DNA from: Astrocystis sublimbata
Lineage: Eukaryota; Ascomycota; Sordariomycetes; Xylariales; Xylariaceae
DNA: 64,000 bases
Assembly (NCBI GenBank): GCA_022453515.1
Contig: JAJNNY010000043.1
Location: forward strand, 62,001-126,000
Direction: 5' to 3'
Shown here: positions 1 through 10,650 of the stretch, piece after piece
How the letters are laid out: every line of letters starts with the position of its first letter
Numbering within the stretch: position 1 is the stretch's first letter
Position numbers and translations under genes: made by a program
The notes under the pieces: model-generated
What the model saw: only the letters and a program-made list of their open reading frames with translations
Database searches by the model: none
What the model was told of the DNA's origin: nothing

Positions 1-2001
1 CTTCTCCCTTGCTCCTACAACAGTGGCTTGCAGCTTACAACGCATTGGTCCCAGCACCACGAGGTCGGCAGACCTAATGTACCCCTGAAACTGCCCCGTT
101 GCATTCTGGTCGCTGACTATCCTGTTCAGATGACTACATACTTCTCCCTGCGAGCAGGAGTTAGAAGGCCGGATTAAGGAATCAAGGCTTCATTTGATCG
201 AAATGCAATAGAGAACGGAATTCACCCAACCTCAAATGTAACTATTACAAGCACTCTGGTTTACATGCTTATTGATACTGGCCGCGAACATGAGCGATAT
301 TACCTGGCTTAGCCCATAGCTCAATCATCACCGCTGTGTTGGTACCTACATAACCTAGGTAGGTATTAGGTACGTACTGCAATGTTTAGTGGTGGCAGTT
401 AATCCCGGCAAACATTGGACGGGTGAGGTCAAGGATGAGAGCGAGAGCCAACAGAAAGGCTGCAGCAACGACGCCCGCGTTGCTATTGAGGCGACAGTGG
501 GAGTTCACTACAGCGTGACGTGGTGCTTTGCGCGATTTCATTTGCAGTTCTCACGTGAACCGTCACTAGATTTATCGTCTTAAGTTATGCGTTCTTCAAG
601 CCTCCCCTCGCTAGTCATAACGTTTATTTTCTTACGTCTTTCCCAAACGTTGCCCCCACGGCCTGGCTTCAAAACCCCCCCACACGCAAGGGCTACCTTT
701 CTTGATAGGTTGATGGACTCGGCACCAAGGCCCTTTCTGCTCTCCTGCCGGTTGTTGTGGCTGAGCCGGCGCTGTGCTCTTCCAAGTCAGCAGGCATGAT
801 AGTGATAGTTCTATATGTTGGTCAGACGGAAGACTGACTAGTACAATTCAGTCAAGAAGAAGGAGAAAGGGTTGCCATTGGGCCGCAACGAACTGTAGCC
901 TAGGCTTTTAGAATTATTGAAGCCAAGCCATCGCGTTTGTGGCGGCATTTAGTATTACTTATCCCTTGTTTCTCATTGCGCTTGAGATTAGGCTGGAGCC
1001 TACCCGTGTCTGTTTCCGGGCAAGAACCAGTCGTGTCAAATTAACTCGAACAGTTTCTGTAGCATCAAGTTTGAATTATTGGAGCTGTAACTCCTGTGTT
1101 GTAACGAATCCGTGCCCGTCAATTGCGAACGCAAGAGACAGAGTAGTATGGTTGAGTGTTTTGGTTCCAATCGATGCCGTGTCCAAGAACATCACCGTGG
1201 TCCCGCATTACAGCGTGTATCGTAAGGATTGTTTCCCATGGTATTATCTACTCTGGTGGAAGTTGAGTAAGGGCGTGATTAAATAAAAGCTGAGTTGACA
1301 TGGTGGAGTAATACCTGATAATGAGGGGTCATTTCAGCTACGCCTCTTTGCGAAAGACGGAGGCATCGCGATTTGTGGGGTTGAGAGCATACTACGTGAT
1401 TCTGACCAAAGGCCAAGACGATCTGATCTGTATGCGGATCAATCAGGCAGCTCTGCAGATGCTATCCTCGGCTATTGTCCTGCTGGTACGATGGATGTTG
1501 ATGATTTTCAAAGATAGGATGCTGTCTATCTAAGGACATAACGTCACATCGCCGAGACTATGCCAGTCCAGAGCATTCTAATTCAGTCTGGTCCCTGATT
1601 CCCACCGCATCATCAGTGGCATCGACAGCCAGTCGGGTCGTGAGCCTTTGCTTTTCGTGATACAATGGCCGGCTGCTATAGGTCATCCTGGCCAATATTT
1701 TGCGGCTGAAGATAGGTTGCAGCGCAATGCAGAACAGTGTTGATGTAGGGTGCAAGACTGGGTGTAGCGCCAATCGTTTGTGTAGCGTACGCGAGAGAAG
1801 GATGCCGATTAGATCCATTGACGAACACATGTCCTTCATAAAGGTCCCTTAGTCTATTCCTCAGCCGTATTAAACCATCTCATCCTTTCCTGCTTATTCT
1901 CGTATGACCTGCATAAGGTCCAAAATGCCTCGTTAGGTAAAGCCATTCCTTGCTGGGTAACATAGGTGGCCGATGTCTGCATTTAGCTGTCCGCCGCCGT
2001 C
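1..2001. other. Intergenic left edge, no gene recognised
   Basis: Several open frames of 60-115 codons occur here on both strands, but none has a recognisable motif, signal peptide or consistent exon structure, and they overlap each other. A CCTAGGTAGGTA motif lies at about 352-365. The stretch probably includes the 3' flank of the minus-strand gene that ends at 2002. Confidence 0.5.
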
Positions 2002-2258
2002 CTATTTACTCTGCTCCTCTTCTTCCTGTATCTTCGCATCCAGCTTGGCCTGTTCGGCCACTAAAGCTTCCTCGAGTTCATCCAGCTGAGCCTGCCTCTC
2101 CTCTACATTCTGAGATTAGTAAGTGATATACACTCCGGGAGTCTTCAGTCGCACATACCGACATCCTTGTCAGTCTTGGCTTCCTTGAGCCACTGACGAG
2201 CTTCGATGATAGCGCTATCAATCTCTGCGATGTTCTGCTTTAAAGTGTCGACGTCCAT
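2002..2258 (-). CDS. Small coiled-coil protein, 66 aa, two exons
   Basis: I do not recognise a family. Exon 1 is 2258-2159 and exon 2 is 2102-2002. The 56-nt intron (2158-2103) has donor GTATGT, a TTACTAATC branch-like box and a TAG acceptor. Splicing gives a 66-residue acidic protein that is almost all helix-forming residues: an N-terminal part with LKQNIAEIDSAI, then a heptad-like stretch with QLDELEEALVAEQAKL and a Glu-rich end. It should form one continuous coiled coil and has no signal peptide. The open frame continues upstream of the chosen ATG to 2405, so an N-terminal extension of up to 49 residues is possible. I chose 2258 because the helix begins there and the upstream residues look non-coding. 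It could also be the last exons of a longer gene. The fit of the splice sites to the frame is good evidence of a real gene; its function is unknown. Confidence 0.5.
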
Positions 2259-2529
2259 CACCGGGAAATAGTATGGATTTTCTCTGTATACGCAATTGTA
2301 TGGCTGCTCTAGCGTGTCAGTGCGCCATCCAGGAAAATAATTGCCGCATAATGCTAACATTGTAGGTTCATTTCGCAGTCTCGATTCGGTAACTTCCGGA
2401 CTCATATTGGCATCAGATGCCTTCAGCCTTTGGATATGAAAGTAACCAAGCAGAGGTCTACAAGGAGCCCCAGCTCGTCACGATGGCAACTGGGCGACCG
2501 AAGTGAAGCGCAGCAGTGACAGCAGCAGC

Positions 2530-2622
<93 letters not shown>

Positions 2623-2628
2623 AACGAC
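2530..2628 (+). repeat. Compound trinucleotide microsatellite (AAC)18 (GAC)13
   Basis: There are eighteen perfect AAC units (2530-2583), then thirteen perfect GAC units (2584-2622), then AAC and GAC. AGC units precede it. The plus-strand frame would read poly-Asn then poly-Asp, but that frame has only a GTG start, so I treat it as non-coding. It lies about 270 bp upstream of the ATG of the minus-strand coiled-coil gene. Confidence 0.9.
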
Positions 2629-3645
2629 TGGTCTGCCTGTGCCGGCTTGTTTCGCAGCGATAGGCAAGAGATGAGAATCGGGGTTGGAATGGTCCGGTCC
2701 CGGGAACGGTTGTAGACGACGACGGTGGGCGAGCCGTTCACGACAGTGGCGTGAGCAAAGCCGAGAAACGACGCAGCCTCCTTTTAACGCAGCCCCTGGC
2801 CCCAATACGCTCAAGTCGCACTATTTCCTAGCACCAGTCAAACGTTCCATCTTAAGCACTCGATGCCCGATGGGTTGCAAATGCTGGGATACACGACGTT
2901 TATCTAGTCTTGGCGACAGATAACGTGCGCAATCGCGGCATGGAGCGCCCCCCTCGAGTCTGTCTGAACGGGATGGCTGCTTATTGCGCTAGGTGCGGTT
3001 ACGCCTCGGTTATCTCGGGATCGTGATTAATGATCCCAATTCCCTGTAGTCTAGACTGACGAAGCTCAGGCGCTACTGTAAAGTCACGGAAGGGAGAGCG
3101 CAGCTTTGCTACGTGATTGGGTAAGCCATCTTCGGCGTTATTGATGGCGGTGAAAGCAAATGCTGGGAAGGGGGAGAGTACCACCGGCTGGCTCCCTTAG
3201 CTTCCCCTCGGAGCAAAACCTGGAATGGTCGGAGGACGCCGGGCACTATAATAAGGTTACGTGAAGGCACCTTGCAAAGCTTGGCTAGTAGCACAAATGG
3301 ATGGCGAGATAAGGACTCGATCGTGTTTATATCCACTCTGTCGTCGCCATTCCCTGTCTATATCTTGGCATGGTCAATGCTAATAAGCAGATGCAAGCGC
3401 AAAACTGGAGAAAGAAGCTTCTTTGAGATGCCATCTTCATCTTCATCTTCATCTTCCAAGCTTTCTTGAAGTTGTCATTCTGGTCTTCTCGAACGGAAAG
3501 GTACCACTTACACTACACGACTAGGGTCTCATGTTGAGTCGTATTGCTGTCTCTGTCACATATAACGCGATTCCAAGATAGGAATATTCGGGAAAGTTCC
3601 GACTTGGGGTATCATCTTACAGTGACTAACGATCAACAAGCCGAC
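2629..3645. other. Intergenic, no gene recognised
   Basis: Only short overlapping open frames are present. A short CATCTT run lies near 3430-3457. I see no RNA gene or transposon ends. Confidence 0.5.
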
Positions 3646-3825
3646 TTATTCGCCATATTGGACAATATCGACGGAGGCCAGCAGCGCTGTGTTCCTCGCA
3701 AGACCATACTGAGCTTTGTCTAGCTCGAAATCGACGTATGTGCCGCAGGTCTGGGTACTGAACAGCATCGACGCTACCGCGTTCGCCATCATTATCGACT
3801 TCGCCTGGCGGTAGGCCATACATGC
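3646..3825 (-). CDS. Possible last exon of an unidentified gene
   Basis: A minus-strand frame starts just after a CAG acceptor (3828-3826) and ends in TAA at 3646. It encodes about 59 residues, including MAYRQAKSIMMANAVASMLF and CGTYVDFELDKAQYGLAR. Third codon positions are GC-rich and the hydrophobic and polar residues are mixed as in a folded protein, unlike the other frames here. I could not find an upstream exon with an ATG, so this may be a gene relic or a chance frame. No family is recognised. Confidence 0.22.
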   Translation of the reverse strand, partial: ACMAYRQAKSIMMANAVASMLFSTQTCGTYVDFELDKAQYGLARNTALLASVDIVQYGE

Positions 3826-5592
3826 CTGCACAATGATACAACGGCGCAAAGCGATGTGCCTGCTTCAGATTTTGCTGCATGTGCCAGCACACGAAAGGAT
3901 GGCAACGAATCGTCCGACCCGAGGATTCGATCACGATGCTTATTCTCGCTAGAGCACGAGGCTCTCACATTGCGCCTTAGGCGTGCAATCCCAAGTATCT
4001 GTGACTTTCAAAGACAGACATACGATATTTCTAGCTTGTATACTTTTGCAGACCCGGGTTGGCCAGAAGAAGGATTGACTGCTGCGATAATTGCCAGCTA
4101 GGTTCATAACCGATCCATGTGGCACCGTTTTCAACATGTGTGGTTGCTAATGGCCTTCATTGGAGTCGAACCCTGAATGCAATGTTCCACGGCTGCAGTG
4201 CTCAGACAATTAGCCTAGCACAGAGCAACACCAGCATCTGACGCAACAGCAATAGCCCTTCTTGCCTGTGAAGCAGGCACCACAGTCTTTAGTCGGCGCG
4301 GATTGGACTGATGCGGATTTGTGGTACGACTTTGTGCGTCGGATCGATCTGAAAAGTTGCAGTGAGGGTGTCACCCTAAATGTTACATACATATGCGTAT
4401 GCTGTGGTTCATACGTGTGCCAATAAAGCTCGCGATCACCGGAATGTCACCGACGATTTCGGTGAAGCGACTGCATACATGAGCTTCTGTGATGAAAGCT
4501 TCCACGTTTGGCTTGATTCGATGTGAGTTATGTAGTATTTGATCCGGTGTAAGCTTACATCATCACCATCATCATATATAATCACCATCACCAGGTACCA
4601 CCGGAGACGACCGTAGCGACGTAGACGATTCAAGTGCGTCTCGATTCTGCATTGCCTCCTCTTCCGCATGCCTATTCCGGAAGCGAGACCAATGGGTTGG
4701 AGAAGCCGCATATGGTTCTTACACGCGTCGCTGCTTACGGAGGCATCCATACCAACATTGCGGCTGAACCCAATATGGAGAGCGCATTCAGTGTCAGGCC
4801 GTGGATGGTCAAGATCGACACAGCCGGCCGTTGCTAGCAGAAAGGAAGTGCCGGATTGGCACGTTCTAACGGGCCGTCGCCTCAAGTCCTGTGGGTGCGT
4901 TCCTACAGCACTTTGCATGCTCTCGCAATACGAGAAAGATAGAACCGTGGCTCGCGTGGCACGGTGGATGTCAGCTTCGTATTTACGGCGTAAACGGCGA
5001 GTCCAACTCTCGATCCAAGAGAACTGCATGCACGCCGAGCCATAGCTAAGTAAGTTAAGCACATGACGATTCAGGGTCTTTCCAATCAGAGGGCCTCCGT
5101 ATGGACCCCAACCAAGAAAAGCCCCCAGTCGGGACTAGTCCTCCCCCCAGGGTTTGGAGATCTGCGGTTGTTGGTCGTTGATGGTCGCGATGGTGGAGGA
5201 TGGTTTTGGCTTCTTGGCCTCCAAAGAACCGTAAGCAGCTCCGCTCCAAGAGGAACCATGGCCGCACGATCGACCGTCCGACAGGCTGCAAGCCTGCAAG
5301 CCTGCAAAGTGACGAGATTTGCGTGCGTTAGGAAGAGCTTATGTATGCAAACACATCTCACCTGCGCCTTCTAGACTGCAATAAGCTGCCACGCGCCCAA
5401 TGAGAATACGCAGCTCAACCCGTCTCTGCCGCTCTTCAGCTGCTCAGCTCCAGCTTGCCCGCTCCAGCAACAAACATTTGGGGTTAATCTTACTCACGGA
5501 GGACGCTTACGGTGAAGCTTAAATATGACGCTGCCCGCGAGCCCTGGGCCGGGAGCGGAGGAAACTCTTGCGACATCCGTTTAATTTCTACC
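3826..5592. other. Intergenic and promoter region upstream of the 5652 gene
   Basis: Overlapping frames on both strands (for example 4436-5062 minus and 4668-5045 plus) have no recognisable motif and contradict each other. A GGTTCGACT box near 4160 (minus) resembles a tRNA T-loop, but no cloverleaf fits. The last few hundred bases should hold the promoter of the secreted-protein gene. Confidence 0.45.
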
Positions 5593-5642
5593 AGAAAAAA
5601 AAGAGAGACAGACAGAGAGAAAGAGATAGAGAGAGAGAGGAG
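5593..5642 (+). promoter_or_regulatory. Purine-only GA-rich leader just before the ATG
   Basis: About 50 nt of almost pure A and G (A8, then GAGAGACAGACAGAGAG and further GA units) end 9 nt before the ATG at 5652. The ATG follows GTCACC, a good fungal start context. The tract is probably transcribed as 5' leader; GA-rich leaders and promoters are common in highly expressed fungal genes, but a role here is inferred. Confidence 0.5.
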
Positions 5643-5651
5643 TTCGTCACC

Positions 5652-6434
5652 ATGCAGCAAATCCTGGCTCTCCTGTTGAGCTCTGCCATCGCGGCCACAT
5701 CGGCATGCACCATCCCGACGGGCCCGCCGCTGTCGAATAACATCACAGACGGCTTCGCGCTCCAGTTGCAGAACGCGTCGTACCCAGACATCCACAACCA
5801 CTTCCTGAACATCTGGGACTGGGGTGGCGGCGACCAGCATCTGTTTGTGTCGCCGGCGGGCAACTCGACGAGCGCGCTGCAGCTCATCGACGGTGTCATC
5901 ACGCTGCCCTGGGACCCGCCGCGGCGTGCGGTGATCAACGGCGAGGTATGTTCTGCATGAGCGTCAAGCCACCCCGACCTTGGATGCGACCCCCCCTGCT
6001 AAACAAAGGCCATGGCGCCCACGCGGCCTGTAGTACGAACCCTTGGACAACACCACCAAGATGTTCATGACCGAACGTGGCGATCCCCGCGCCATCTGGG
6101 ACGTCCGGTACGGCTGCGACCCCGTCACCGATGCGCTGCAGGTCGAGCTGGCCTTCAAAGCCCGTGGCGACGAACTGGGCGGTCTCATGGGCGTGCGCCC
6201 CTTCAACGGCGACTACGACTTCCGCTGGAAGGGCCCCGGCACCTCGGGTGAGTTACCTCGAGAATGTGATAGAATCTGTCCGTTTGCGGCACGATACATC
6301 GACTACCCCCTCTGTCGTGGCACGGCACTTACCGAACCGATGGGCTAATCAGCGACGCAGTCAACGATGCCAACCGTCCATGGGTTCATGTGACATTGGT
6401 TGTTGTGCATCCCAACGCCACCACTCAAGCATGA
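5652..6434 (+). CDS. Small secreted protein of unknown function, 193 aa, three exons
   Basis: Exons are 5652-5945, 6034-6247 and 6361-6434. The introns (88 and 113 nt) have donors GTATGT and GTGAGT and acceptors TAG and CAG, and both junctions keep the frame. The protein starts with a clear signal peptide (MQQILALLLSSAIAATSA), then a Cys and the segment TIPTGPPLSNNITDGFALQL. Later parts include HNHFLNIWDWGGGDQHLF, GDYDFRWKGPGT and a valine-rich end, WVHVTLVVVHPNA. There are several NxS/T sequons, and only two or three Cys remain after cleavage. The mix of aromatic residues and beta-strand-like segments suggests a compact beta fold outside the cell. I know similar anonymous secreted proteins from filamentous ascomycetes, but no function. 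No GPI signal or transmembrane segment is visible. The gene model is well supported; its role (cell wall, host interaction or other) is open. Confidence 0.75.
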
Positions 6435-7607
6435 TGGATATATTACATTGCATGCAATCCCGGTACTAGGTATCGTCAAAGGTCGTGCATCGAGGTGCAT
6501 GATCTCTATGCGCAGCAATTGATCGCTCGATCGCGGCACTGGGAGATGCTGATTAGTTGGGATTTGGTGTTATTGCTCTGACAAATATTGGACAAGATCC
6601 ATACCTAGGTATAAGAACCATATGATACTTGCATACCAATTCTACTTATGCCAGGCATGCATGCATGCCGTGTGAAAGACATGAAATGCAACCCTCCGAT
6701 CCCCTTGGGGTCTGATGCAATCAGAATTGCTTACCGGAATCGAACGTGTGGGGTTGGTTGGCTTGAATGCATCTCGCATGCCTCACACTCACCCACGCAT
6801 CATTCCAGTCGAACCTGACGGCTATGCTAGCTTTGTGAGAGGTCAGTTGCGTTGGTTCAATTCAGATAGAACGGTCGATTAGAAAGGTGGTTGTATTGGG
6901 AGAGAATCTACTGTGTGGGCTAGGTGTGCCTCTAGGCTACCTACCTAAGTTAAGTACGTAAATCCAGGCTACACTGTGCCTTCCCTCTGTACAGACGCTC
7001 CTACCTAATTCCATTGAACAAATGGTGCCGTGGGGATTGTACTGGCAGCGCCAAGACCGAGTCGTAAAGCATGCGTACATAATGATACAATACAGCCCAG
7101 ACCACGTAGCCAGACAGATACCCATTCACTATGATAGAACCAGGCACATGGCAAGTTCGCAAGTCTGGGGGCCTGAATAGCGCCATGTATGGCAATCGTA
7201 ACAGAGTCTACAAAGCGCACCTACAGGGGACCTTGCGTAGCTGTGATAACCTCTAAAAACCATAGAAGAATTCACGGTCGGACAGGTACTGGTTGTAATA
7301 TTACAAGGTCGTCGATTTGACGTTTTAAAACCCGAAAGAAAGTCTTCACTTGTCAGAAAGCAACACCAATTTTCATGAACACTTCAATTGACCAAGCCAT
7401 TATTACTTCTTAAGTATCCTGCCCATTCCATATGCCAGCTGCGCGTCTATCGTCGCGGTCTGTCACGAAGCCAAAAGGCGCAGCCCGAGAGTCCCAGAGA
7501 CGCCGTCTATAATGATACAATGGCTGAGCTAGGCTGAGACTTGGTGGTATAATTTTGAGAACGTCTAAATAACTGCATCATAACCAATTCTTCCTAGACA
7601 ATGACGT
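6435..7607. other. Intergenic between convergent genes, no gene recognised
   Basis: This should hold the 3' ends of the secreted-protein gene and of the GH17 gene. It contains CCTAGGTA at about 6604-6611 and a run of CTACCTACCTAAGTTAAGTACGTA near 6938. No convincing coding frame or RNA gene was seen. Confidence 0.5.
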
Positions 7608-8915
7608 CTAGATGAGAGCAAAAGCAGCGCCGAACAGGGCAACGACGAAAGAGGTGCCGATCATGAGCGATGAAGCACCAGAGTCGGGCACGACGCTGTT
7701 GGAGGGCGAGCTGCTGCTCTCAGCACCGGTCTCGGTGGGAGAGCCGGAGCCGCCAGAGCCTGAGCCTGAGCCAGAGCCGGTCTCAGTGGAAGAGCCGGAG
7801 CCAGAGCCAGTCTCGGTGGGAGAGCTGGAGCCAGTGCTTGATGCGGATCCGGATCCAGTTCCTGAAGAGGTAGGCTTGACGCTACCAGTAGACGAGCCGG
7901 AACTCTTGGTGGCAGTGGCAGAGCCGGAAGACGAGGACGAGCTGTCGGTGTCGAAGTGGTCAGGGCAGGTCAGGTTGAAGCGGGGGGTGGTGGAGAGGTT
8001 GTCGGTGATGGCGAAGCTCTGCTTGTTGGCGCCGTTGGAGTCGCGCAGGTTGTACCAGAAGGTAGGGGTCTTCTTGAACAGACGACGGCAACCAATCTCC
8101 TGCCAGTAGTACTCGGCATTCTCGACGCTGGCAACAGCCTCACCCCACTTGATGCCGGTGTAGGGGTATCCGGTCTCGGTGACCCAGACGGGCTTGCCGC
8201 CAGCAGCGGCAATGGTGGCATCGTAGGCCCTGTCGAACAGGGAGCCCGAGTTCTTGATGTCGTTGCCCTTGCCGTCCTCGTAGTAGGGGTACTCGTCAAC
8301 ACCGACCCAGTCGACGGCATCGATGACGGCCTTGTTGGTGCCGTTGGTCCAGGCATCCCAGGTGTCGACGTGGCCGATGGGGACAGATGAGATGTCCGAG
8401 TCGGCGAAGTTCTTCTTGAAGTCCTTGATGAACTTGGTGATGACGTCGGGGCCAGCACCGACTCCGTCAGGGTCGTTCTTCAGGCCGGTGACAGATACGC
8501 GGTACAGATCCTCGCTTCCGATGGACACACCGATGATGAGGTCGGCGAGGTCCTTGCCGTGCTTCTTCAGGCCGCTCTTGAGGGCGGTCATCTCGTTGTC
8601 GATGCTATCGGTGCCCGAGGTCCACAGACCGAGCAGGATCTTGGTCTTGGTCTCGACGGCGGCATCGAAGGCCTCGATGGGGTCGTTCTCGGAGTAGGCC
8701 TGGATGTTGGTGTACAGTCTGACGGCGTCGAACTTGCCAGGGGCACCCTTTAGGCCCTGGGCCGTGTTGAACTCGGCAAGGAAGTCGGACTTGAACTTGG
8801 CGGACTGGTCGGTCTTCATGGCACCCGAGTTGAAACCGAGGTAGTTCTCGGAAGCAGAGGCGAGCGAGGCGAGAGCGCCCGCGGTCAGAGCAGCGGAGGT
8901 GGCGGAAACACGCAT
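7608..8915 (-). CDS. eglC: GPI-anchored GH17 glucan endo-1,3-beta-glucosidase (EglC type)
   Basis: This is a single-exon gene of 435 codons. Residues 1-21 form a signal peptide. Residues about 24-320 are a GH17 domain that starts YLGFNSGAM, with RLYTN at 66-70. The likely acid/base Glu135 lies in GVSIGSEDLYR and the nucleophile Glu247 in PVWVTETGYPY. From about residue 322 there is a low-complexity Ser/Gly/Thr/Pro linker with many SGS and TETGSG units, typical of O-glycosylated wall proteins. The C-terminus has a small-residue omega region (PDSGASS) and a hydrophobic tail, MIGTSFVVALFGAAFALI, as in GPI anchoring. Members of this group hydrolyse or transfer beta-1,3-glucan at the cell surface and help remodel the fungal wall. 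Length and domain order match the EglC group. The Ser/Gly tail may vary in length between strains. The assignment to GH17 is strong; the exact enzyme activity is inferred. Confidence 0.93.
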   Translation of the reverse strand: MRVSATSAALTAGALASLASASENYLGFNSGAMKTDQSAKFKSDFLAEFNTAQGLKGAPGKFDAVRLYTNIQAYSENDPIEAFDAAVETKTKILLGLWTSGTDSIDNEMTALKSGLKKHGKDLADLIIGVSIGSEDLYRVSVTGLKNDPDGVGAGPDVITKFIKDFKKNFADSDISSVPIGHVDTWDAWTNGTNKAVIDAVDWVGVDEYPYYEDGKGNDIKNSGSLFDRAYDATIAAAGGKPVWVTETGYPYTGIKWGEAVASVENAEYYWQEIGCRRLFKKTPTFWYNLRDSNGANKQSFAITDNLSTTPRFNLTCPDHFDTDSSSSSSGSATATKSSGSSTGSVKPTSSGTGSGSASSTGSSSPTETGSGSGSSTETGSGSGSGSGGSGSPTETGAESSSSPSNSVVPDSGASSLMIGTSFVVALFGAAFALI

Positions 8916-10236
8916 GGTGAAGTTGTCGCGATGGCGAGCAATGAAAATTCGTCGTCGAGGGAAGTGCGGTGGTAGGGAGATAGGTGCAGGAGAAGTGCAG
9001 CTATCGAAGGAGGGACGATAAAGAAAACGAGTGTGTTGGCAAGTCGAATGCCGTGGAATGAGTCAAGTTAGAGTAAGATAGGCTGAAGGAGAGGCTGTGG
9101 CGAAGAAGTACAATTAAAAGGTAGCAAACACACTGGACGACTGGAAGGATGTTTTACGTTTTACAAAAATAAAGAAAGGGATGAAGATGCTACCATGACC
9201 ACCGCGCCAGGCGAACCAGGTCCAGGGCCTGATAGGTACTACCTAATCACGAGCTAGGGAGGTTGATAGGTGGATGGGGAGCGCTAAGAGCCTGCCGCTA
9301 GTAAAGCTAGGCCCAGATGGGTGCGCTAAAACACGACCGCGCCTTGGCTCCCCCCATTGGCTGCGCGCGATCCAACACTGCAGTGCTGCGAGGTGCTGCT
9401 GCAGGGCGTTGGCGCAGGGCTGTTTCCCGCCTGGGGGCCTGCCCCAGGTGGGCTGCTATTCAGGGGGTGGCGCCGCCTCGTATGCCTCCCCCGGCCGTCT
9501 ACCAACAGATGGGGTGCTGGTGGAGCACCGCCCCACAATCGTCTTTTGAATCTGCCAGCCTGCGAGTATTTTGGTTGGCTTTTACCATCTCCACCACATC
9601 AATTCGAGCTACGCATACGTCACCCATCCACGCGCAATCTAACTCGTCATTTTGTTATGTGTAAATTCCATGCCTACGGTAGGTAATAACAGTTGACAGT
9701 GTGCATGCGATGCGACGGACGACTTATGAGGGTACATGAATGTATAAATGTTTTATGGGCTGCCTTCACAAGAGAAACTTCGTTACGAGATGCTACTAGC
9801 ATATGCACATGAGGATGCTTGATCCCTCAATGAACTCCCTCCCATCTAAAAATAGCTGCGGTTGGGCGGCACGGCAAACAGGAGATGTGTGTATGCAGCT
9901 TTGAAGCAACTGCTCCATCGAGACACGTGAGACAGCCACCTGAAGCATACGAGTATTTAATTCAATAGCAAAATCTGAGAGCAATACAAGATTCTATTGA
10001 TACACCGCCTTACGTTGTTATTATTATTATTAATAGTATGTTCGCGAACCCATTGAAAGAAAGTTTGGAATAGAAACCGGCGATTCACTTATTACCCTTT
10101 TAGCAATAACTAATAACTCGTTCCATTCGGCATCCTAGGTGAGGCTTCGCAATATAATTAAGGTATAAAAGCAAGAGGCCTCGATATCGATCCTTTCGGA
10201 ATGCGAATGCACAACGTCGTTGTCGCTATCCCCAGA
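8916..10236. other. Intergenic: GH17 promoter side and GC-rich patch
   Basis: The first few hundred bases are the 5' flank of the minus-strand GH17 gene and are rich in GGAAG and AAAGAAA purine tracts. A GC-rich patch at about 9270-9550 gives open frames on both strands, but these are composition artefacts without motifs. The rest is AT-rich, with (TTA)n at about 10016-10033. Confidence 0.5.
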
Positions 10237-10650
10237 CTAGTCCCAGATGCCCTCTCGATGTCCTGGCATGGTTTCTCGCCGATCTCGCGGCTTTGCCGCC
10301 TCGAGCTCGTCGAGCTGTCTGAGGAATGCGCGGTTATCAGAGCCCCGAGATCCGTAGTAGCAGTAGCATGTCCCTCCGTAAGAGCAATCACTGTCGCTAT
10401 TTTCGCATGAGGTAGATTCTTCTGTTACGGGATTGGCGTGCGCCTCGACATTTCTCGACTGCTCTTCTTGGGGCAGCTTCTGCTGGAAATTGTCAGCTCG
10501 CGATGGCAAGGAAATGTCTATTACCGTCTCTCCAATGGTGGCATTGTCGTCGGGCTTAGGCTCTCTGTCGGAAAGCCTATTATCTTTAGCTTCGGCAAAT
10601 GACAACACCCCGCTGTCACGTGAGTTGACTTTTCCAGGCAGGTCCTCCAT
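10237..10650 (-). CDS. Hypothetical acidic protein, 137 aa
   Basis: This is one open frame with ATG at 10650 (the frame also stays open just upstream but has no earlier ATG). The protein begins MEDLPGKVNSRDSG and is hydrophilic and rich in Asp, Glu, Ser and Arg. It has an unusual Cys/Tyr cluster near residues 85-100 (SDCSYGGTCYCYYGSRG), followed by a helix-like RAFLRQLDELEAAKPRDRRE and the end GHREGIWD. There is no signal peptide or membrane segment, and I recognise no family. The cluster CxxxxCxC with adjacent Tyr is the only feature that stands out. Residue usage is more protein-like than in the opposite-strand frame at 10201-10410. It stands alone, more than 1 kb from any other gene. It could be a lineage-specific gene or a fortuitous frame. 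Confidence 0.45.
   Translation of the reverse strand: MEDLPGKVNSRDSGVLSFAEAKDNRLSDREPKPDDNATIGETVIDISLPSRADNFQQKLPQEEQSRNVEAHANPVTEESTSCENSDSDCSYGGTCYCYYGSRGSDNRAFLRQLDELEAAKPRDRRETMPGHREGIWD

Noticed and set aside
2503..2715. Plus-strand frame coding poly-Asn and poly-Asp
   Set aside because: It has no ATG (starts at GTG), consists almost only of the microsatellite, and has no exon context.
4120..4215. tRNA-like sequence on the minus strand (GGTTCGACT box, GCTAAT and ATTAGC ends)
   Set aside because: The T-stem does not pair next to the box, and the distance from the box to the supposed acceptor stem is wrong. No anticodon arm fits.
4436..5062. 208-codon minus-strand frame
   Set aside because: No motif or signal peptide, contradicted by equally long plus-strand frames, with odd residue composition.
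6715..6750. GTTCGATTCC box on the minus strand suggesting a tRNA
   Set aside because: Flanking bases cannot form a five-pair T-stem, and no acceptor stem was found.
7612..8697. Several frames on the opposite strand and alternate frame of the GH17 gene
   Set aside because: Shadows of the GH17 coding sequence caused by strong codon bias.
9274..9686. Overlapping GC-rich frames on both strands
   Set aside because: Composition-driven open frames in the region upstream of the GH17 gene, with no motifs.
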